NCBI GenBank assembly: GCA_016290335.1
Contig: JAEETM010000036.1
Span: 1-36,445, forward strand
Direction: 5' to 3'
From: Treponema sp.
Lineage (GTDB): Bacteria; Spirochaetota; Spirochaetia; Treponematales; Treponemataceae
DNA length: 36,445 nt
Within the stretch, counting starts at the first letter, position 1; every line of letters starts with the position of its first letter. Shown here one piece after another: positions 34,697-36,445 of this stretch. The translations under genes were made by a program, and so were the position numbers. Under the pieces are notes generated by a model that was not told where the DNA came from, ran no database searches, and saw only the letters and a program-made list of their open reading frames with translations.

Positions 34697-34768
34697 GCGA
34701 AGGCGTTCATTTTTTTGGAACTATAAACTATAACAGCCTTCGCTCGTAGTTTTATAAATAAAACTACG
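34697..34768. repeat. Two adjacent inverted repeats upstream of the methyltransferase gene
   Basis: GCGAAGGC (34697-34704) and GCCTTCGC (34736-34743) are exact complements around a 31-nt spacer. One base further, CGTAGTTTTA (34745-34754) and TAAAACTACG (34759-34768) form a perfect 10-bp stem with a TAAA loop, followed by CATTTTTAC. The second could be a terminator or an attenuator in the leader of the methyltransferase, or a bidirectional barrier between it and parA. Confidence 0.6.
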
Positions 34769-34796
34769 CATTTTTACAAAGCTTGTTGGAAAATAT

Positions 34797-36008
34797 ATGA
34801 TTATTAGTGTGACTTTTTCAAAACCGACTAAAGATGCCGAAGCTATTTTGGGCAAACCATTCGAAAAAATTAAGATTAAGGCTGAAAACTCTGGTGGTGA
34901 AACTAAATATTTTGGAGAGTTTTTTACTAAAACGCAGGTTACACATAAGCATTTTACAGAAAAGGAGCTTGAAGATTTTCTTGCTCAGAATATCGGGAAA
35001 ACGTTCAAAAACTGTGTTCAGCGGACAGATAAGCAGGAAATCTTATTTCTTGCAAACAAAAAAGGTAAAATCACACGAATTGCAAAGGATTTAGCTGGCA
35101 GCAATAATGGCAACAATGGGGACAGTCCTGCTGCTAATGGGGACAACCCTCTGGTTAAAAACAAAAAGTATCTTCTGCCGGAAGGCTCTCCTGTTCCATT
35201 CCTTGTTCTTCTTGGCGTTATGACTCCCGAAGGCAAGGTTATTGCTTCTAAATATGACAAGTTCCGCCAGATAAACAGATTTCTTGAGTTTATAAATGAT
35301 ATAATCCCGGAAGTTCAAAAGCTTAAAAGTGATGATGAAGAAGCTTCTCCAATCCGCATTGCAGATTTTGGTTGTGGAAAATCATACCTTACCTTTGCCG
35401 TCCATTATTTTTTAACAGAAATCAAACATATTCCATGTGAAATTGAAGGACTGGACCTTAAGCAGGATGTAATAAACTACTGTAACGAAATTACAAAAAA
35501 GCTTGGTTTACAGAATCTGATTTTCCATACAGGTAACATTGCAGATTATTCCAATAAGCAGAATCCTGATATTGTAATTACCCTTCACGCCTGCGACACC
35601 GCTACAGATTTTGCTTTACAATATGCAGTTGAGCATAAGGCGAAGGCAATTCTAAGCGTACCGTGCTGCCAGCATGAAGTGAACAAGCTTCTTTCCGGAC
35701 AGAAAGAGCTTCAGGATTCATCATCACCTTTTTCTTCTCTGTTGAAATGGGGAATAATTAAAGAAAAGTTTTCTTCACTTGTAACAGATGCACTCAGAGG
35801 CGAATGGCTGGAAAATCATAACTACAAGGTTCAGATGCTTGAGTTTATAGATATTGAGCATACACCTAAAAACATTCTGATTCGTGCTGTAAGAAAAAAT
35901 AATCAAAATATAGAGGACCCCGGTACCAATAATTCAGTACCAGCCTTATTGAATGAGCTTGGAATCTCTACGACTGCTTTTTCCACTCATCGACAAACTC
36001 AAGCATAA
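34797..36008 (+). CDS. SAM-dependent methyltransferase (Methyltransf_32-like)
   Basis: The N-terminal 120 residues are a separate domain of unknown role (FTEKELEDFLAQNIGKTFKN), joined by an Asn/Gly-rich linker near 100-120. The class I Rossmann methyltransferase fold has motif I IADFGCGKSYLTFA near residue 186, an acidic loop GLDLKQDV near 220, IVITLHACDTATDFAL and the unusual SVPCCQHEVN near 288. LHACD and PCCQHE are typical of the Methyltransf_32 group, which includes eukaryotic METTL25/RRNAD1-like proteins; the substrate is not known. It ends tail to tail with the carboxypeptidase gene, overlapping by 41 bp. The ribosome site is weak (GGA). Confidence 0.82.
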   Translation: MIISVTFSKPTKDAEAILGKPFEKIKIKAENSGGETKYFGEFFTKTQVTHKHFTEKELEDFLAQNIGKTFKNCVQRTDKQEILFLANKKGKITRIAKDLAGSNNGNNGDSPAANGDNPLVKNKKYLLPEGSPVPFLVLLGVMTPEGKVIASKYDKFRQINRFLEFINDIIPEVQKLKSDDEEASPIRIADFGCGKSYLTFAVHYFLTEIKHIPCEIEGLDLKQDVINYCNEITKKLGLQNLIFHTGNIADYSNKQNPDIVITLHACDTATDFALQYAVEHKAKAILSVPCCQHEVNKLLSGQKELQDSSSPFSSLLKWGIIKEKFSSLVTDALRGEWLENHNYKVQMLEFIDIEHTPKNILIRAVRKNNQNIEDPGTNNSVPALLNELGISTTAFSTHRQTQA

Positions 36009-36445
36009 ACTGCTGAACATTATTGAACCACTTTTTCTGGAACTTACACGCTTCTATTCCGATATATCTGAAATGCCAGCATTCCCAGCGGTAACCGGTA
36101 ACATCTTCATACCCTTTTGGAAAGCTTAAGCTCCATCCATATTCGGCCGCATGCTTATACATCCACTGTCCGCCTGGAGTTTTATCATAATCATCATCAA
36201 TAGAACCAAAATCAATTGCGCACCCAAGCTGATGCTGGCTTGTACCCGGTCTTGCATATTCACTTTCATCCTCTTCCAGACCGTCTACCTTTACCCAATA
36301 ATCAAACAGATTTTTCTGATACGTATATGAACGGTAGGTAGAACTAACATCAAGCGTAATTCCATCGGCCTTTGCATGCCCTGCCATTTCGCGTAACGCT
36401 GATTCTGCATCTTCTCTAAGATAAATGTCTTTTTTATTTACAACA
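35968..36445 (-). CDS. VanY-type D-alanyl-D-alanine carboxypeptidase (M15B), 5' truncated by window end
   Basis: The frame stays open to the window edge, and residues upstream of the internal Met (VVNKKDIYLREDAESALREM) fit the family, so the start lies beyond 36445. The visible part has the M15B landmarks: STYRSYTYQ, the zinc site TSQHQLGCAIDFGS with His and Asp ligands, and WECWHFRYIG with the last His ligand. Such enzymes trim the terminal D-Ala of peptidoglycan stem peptides in the periplasm. The N-terminal export signal cannot be seen. Its 3' end overlaps the methyltransferase gene by 41 bp. Confidence 0.9.
   Translation of the reverse strand, partial: VVNKKDIYLREDAESALREMAGHAKADGITLDVSSTYRSYTYQKNLFDYWVKVDGLEEDESEYARPGTSQHQLGCAIDFGSIDDDYDKTPGGQWMYKHAAEYGWSLSFPKGYEDVTGYRWECWHFRYIGIEACKFQKKWFNNVQQFMLEFVDEWKKQS

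Noticed and set aside
32952..34796. A parS site near parA-parB
   Set aside because: No TGTTTCACGTGAAACA-like palindrome was found by eye in the window.

Overview
The window looks like chromosomal DNA of a spirochaete, most probably a host-associated Treponema. The DNA is AT-rich. There are many small exported proteins and lipoproteins with spirochaete-like lipoboxes, a class III adenylate cyclase next to a FecR/Trp-repeat protein, a parA-parB pair, an M18 aminopeptidase, and a lipoprotein ending in a formylglycine-generating-enzyme (FGE)-like C-type lectin domain of the kind diversified in treponemes. The genus is inferred from this gene content, not from a marker gene.

Left edge (1-2191): the 3' end of a LacI-type regulator, an M48 (Ste24-like) membrane metalloprotease, and a convergent small exported protein. 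Array A (2362-24515): a consensus promoter (TTGACA, 17-bp spacer, extended TATAAT) precedes eight same-strand genes with gaps of at most 17 bp or overlaps. They encode a membrane adenylate cyclase, a FecR-domain protein with Trp-rich Ig-like repeats, an exported IPT/barrel-like protein, and five large lipoproteins. The lipoproteins belong to one paralogous family: a shared N-terminal module near residue 165, a beta-helix entry motif near residue 307 and an Ig-like end. The last one (1746 aa) carries a long 17-18-residue repeat stalk and a FGE/C-type lectin head. The last 40 residues of that head look like the variable region of a diversity-generating retroelement (DGR). No reverse transcriptase or template repeat lies in the window.

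Intergenic island (24516-24954): this 439-bp gap appears to hold a compact type I toxin-antitoxin-like module. It has a 52-codon minus-strand ORF (hydrophobic helix plus Arg/Lys block) with a strong but sequestered Shine-Dalgarno, its own promoter and terminator. Facing it is a short plus-strand RNA with promoter and terminator that overlaps the 3' half of the toxin message. Next is a minus-strand ComFB-domain protein fused to a beta-sandwich domain.

Array B (25789-31519): a second, smaller copy of the theme, with a membrane-anchored barrel-like protein, a mini lipoprotein, and two more lipoproteins of the same family, one with GGG(I/L) beta-helix repeats. Right edge (31529-36445): M18 aminopeptidase, convergent parB-parA, a Methyltransf_32-type methyltransferase, and a VanY-type D,D-carboxypeptidase cut by the window end.

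Working model (inference): array A couples a cAMP-producing sensor to synthesis or assembly of a set of surface beta-helix lipoproteins, the largest of which presents a hypervariable lectin-like tip. The toxin-antitoxin module between the arrays could stabilise this repeat-rich locus.
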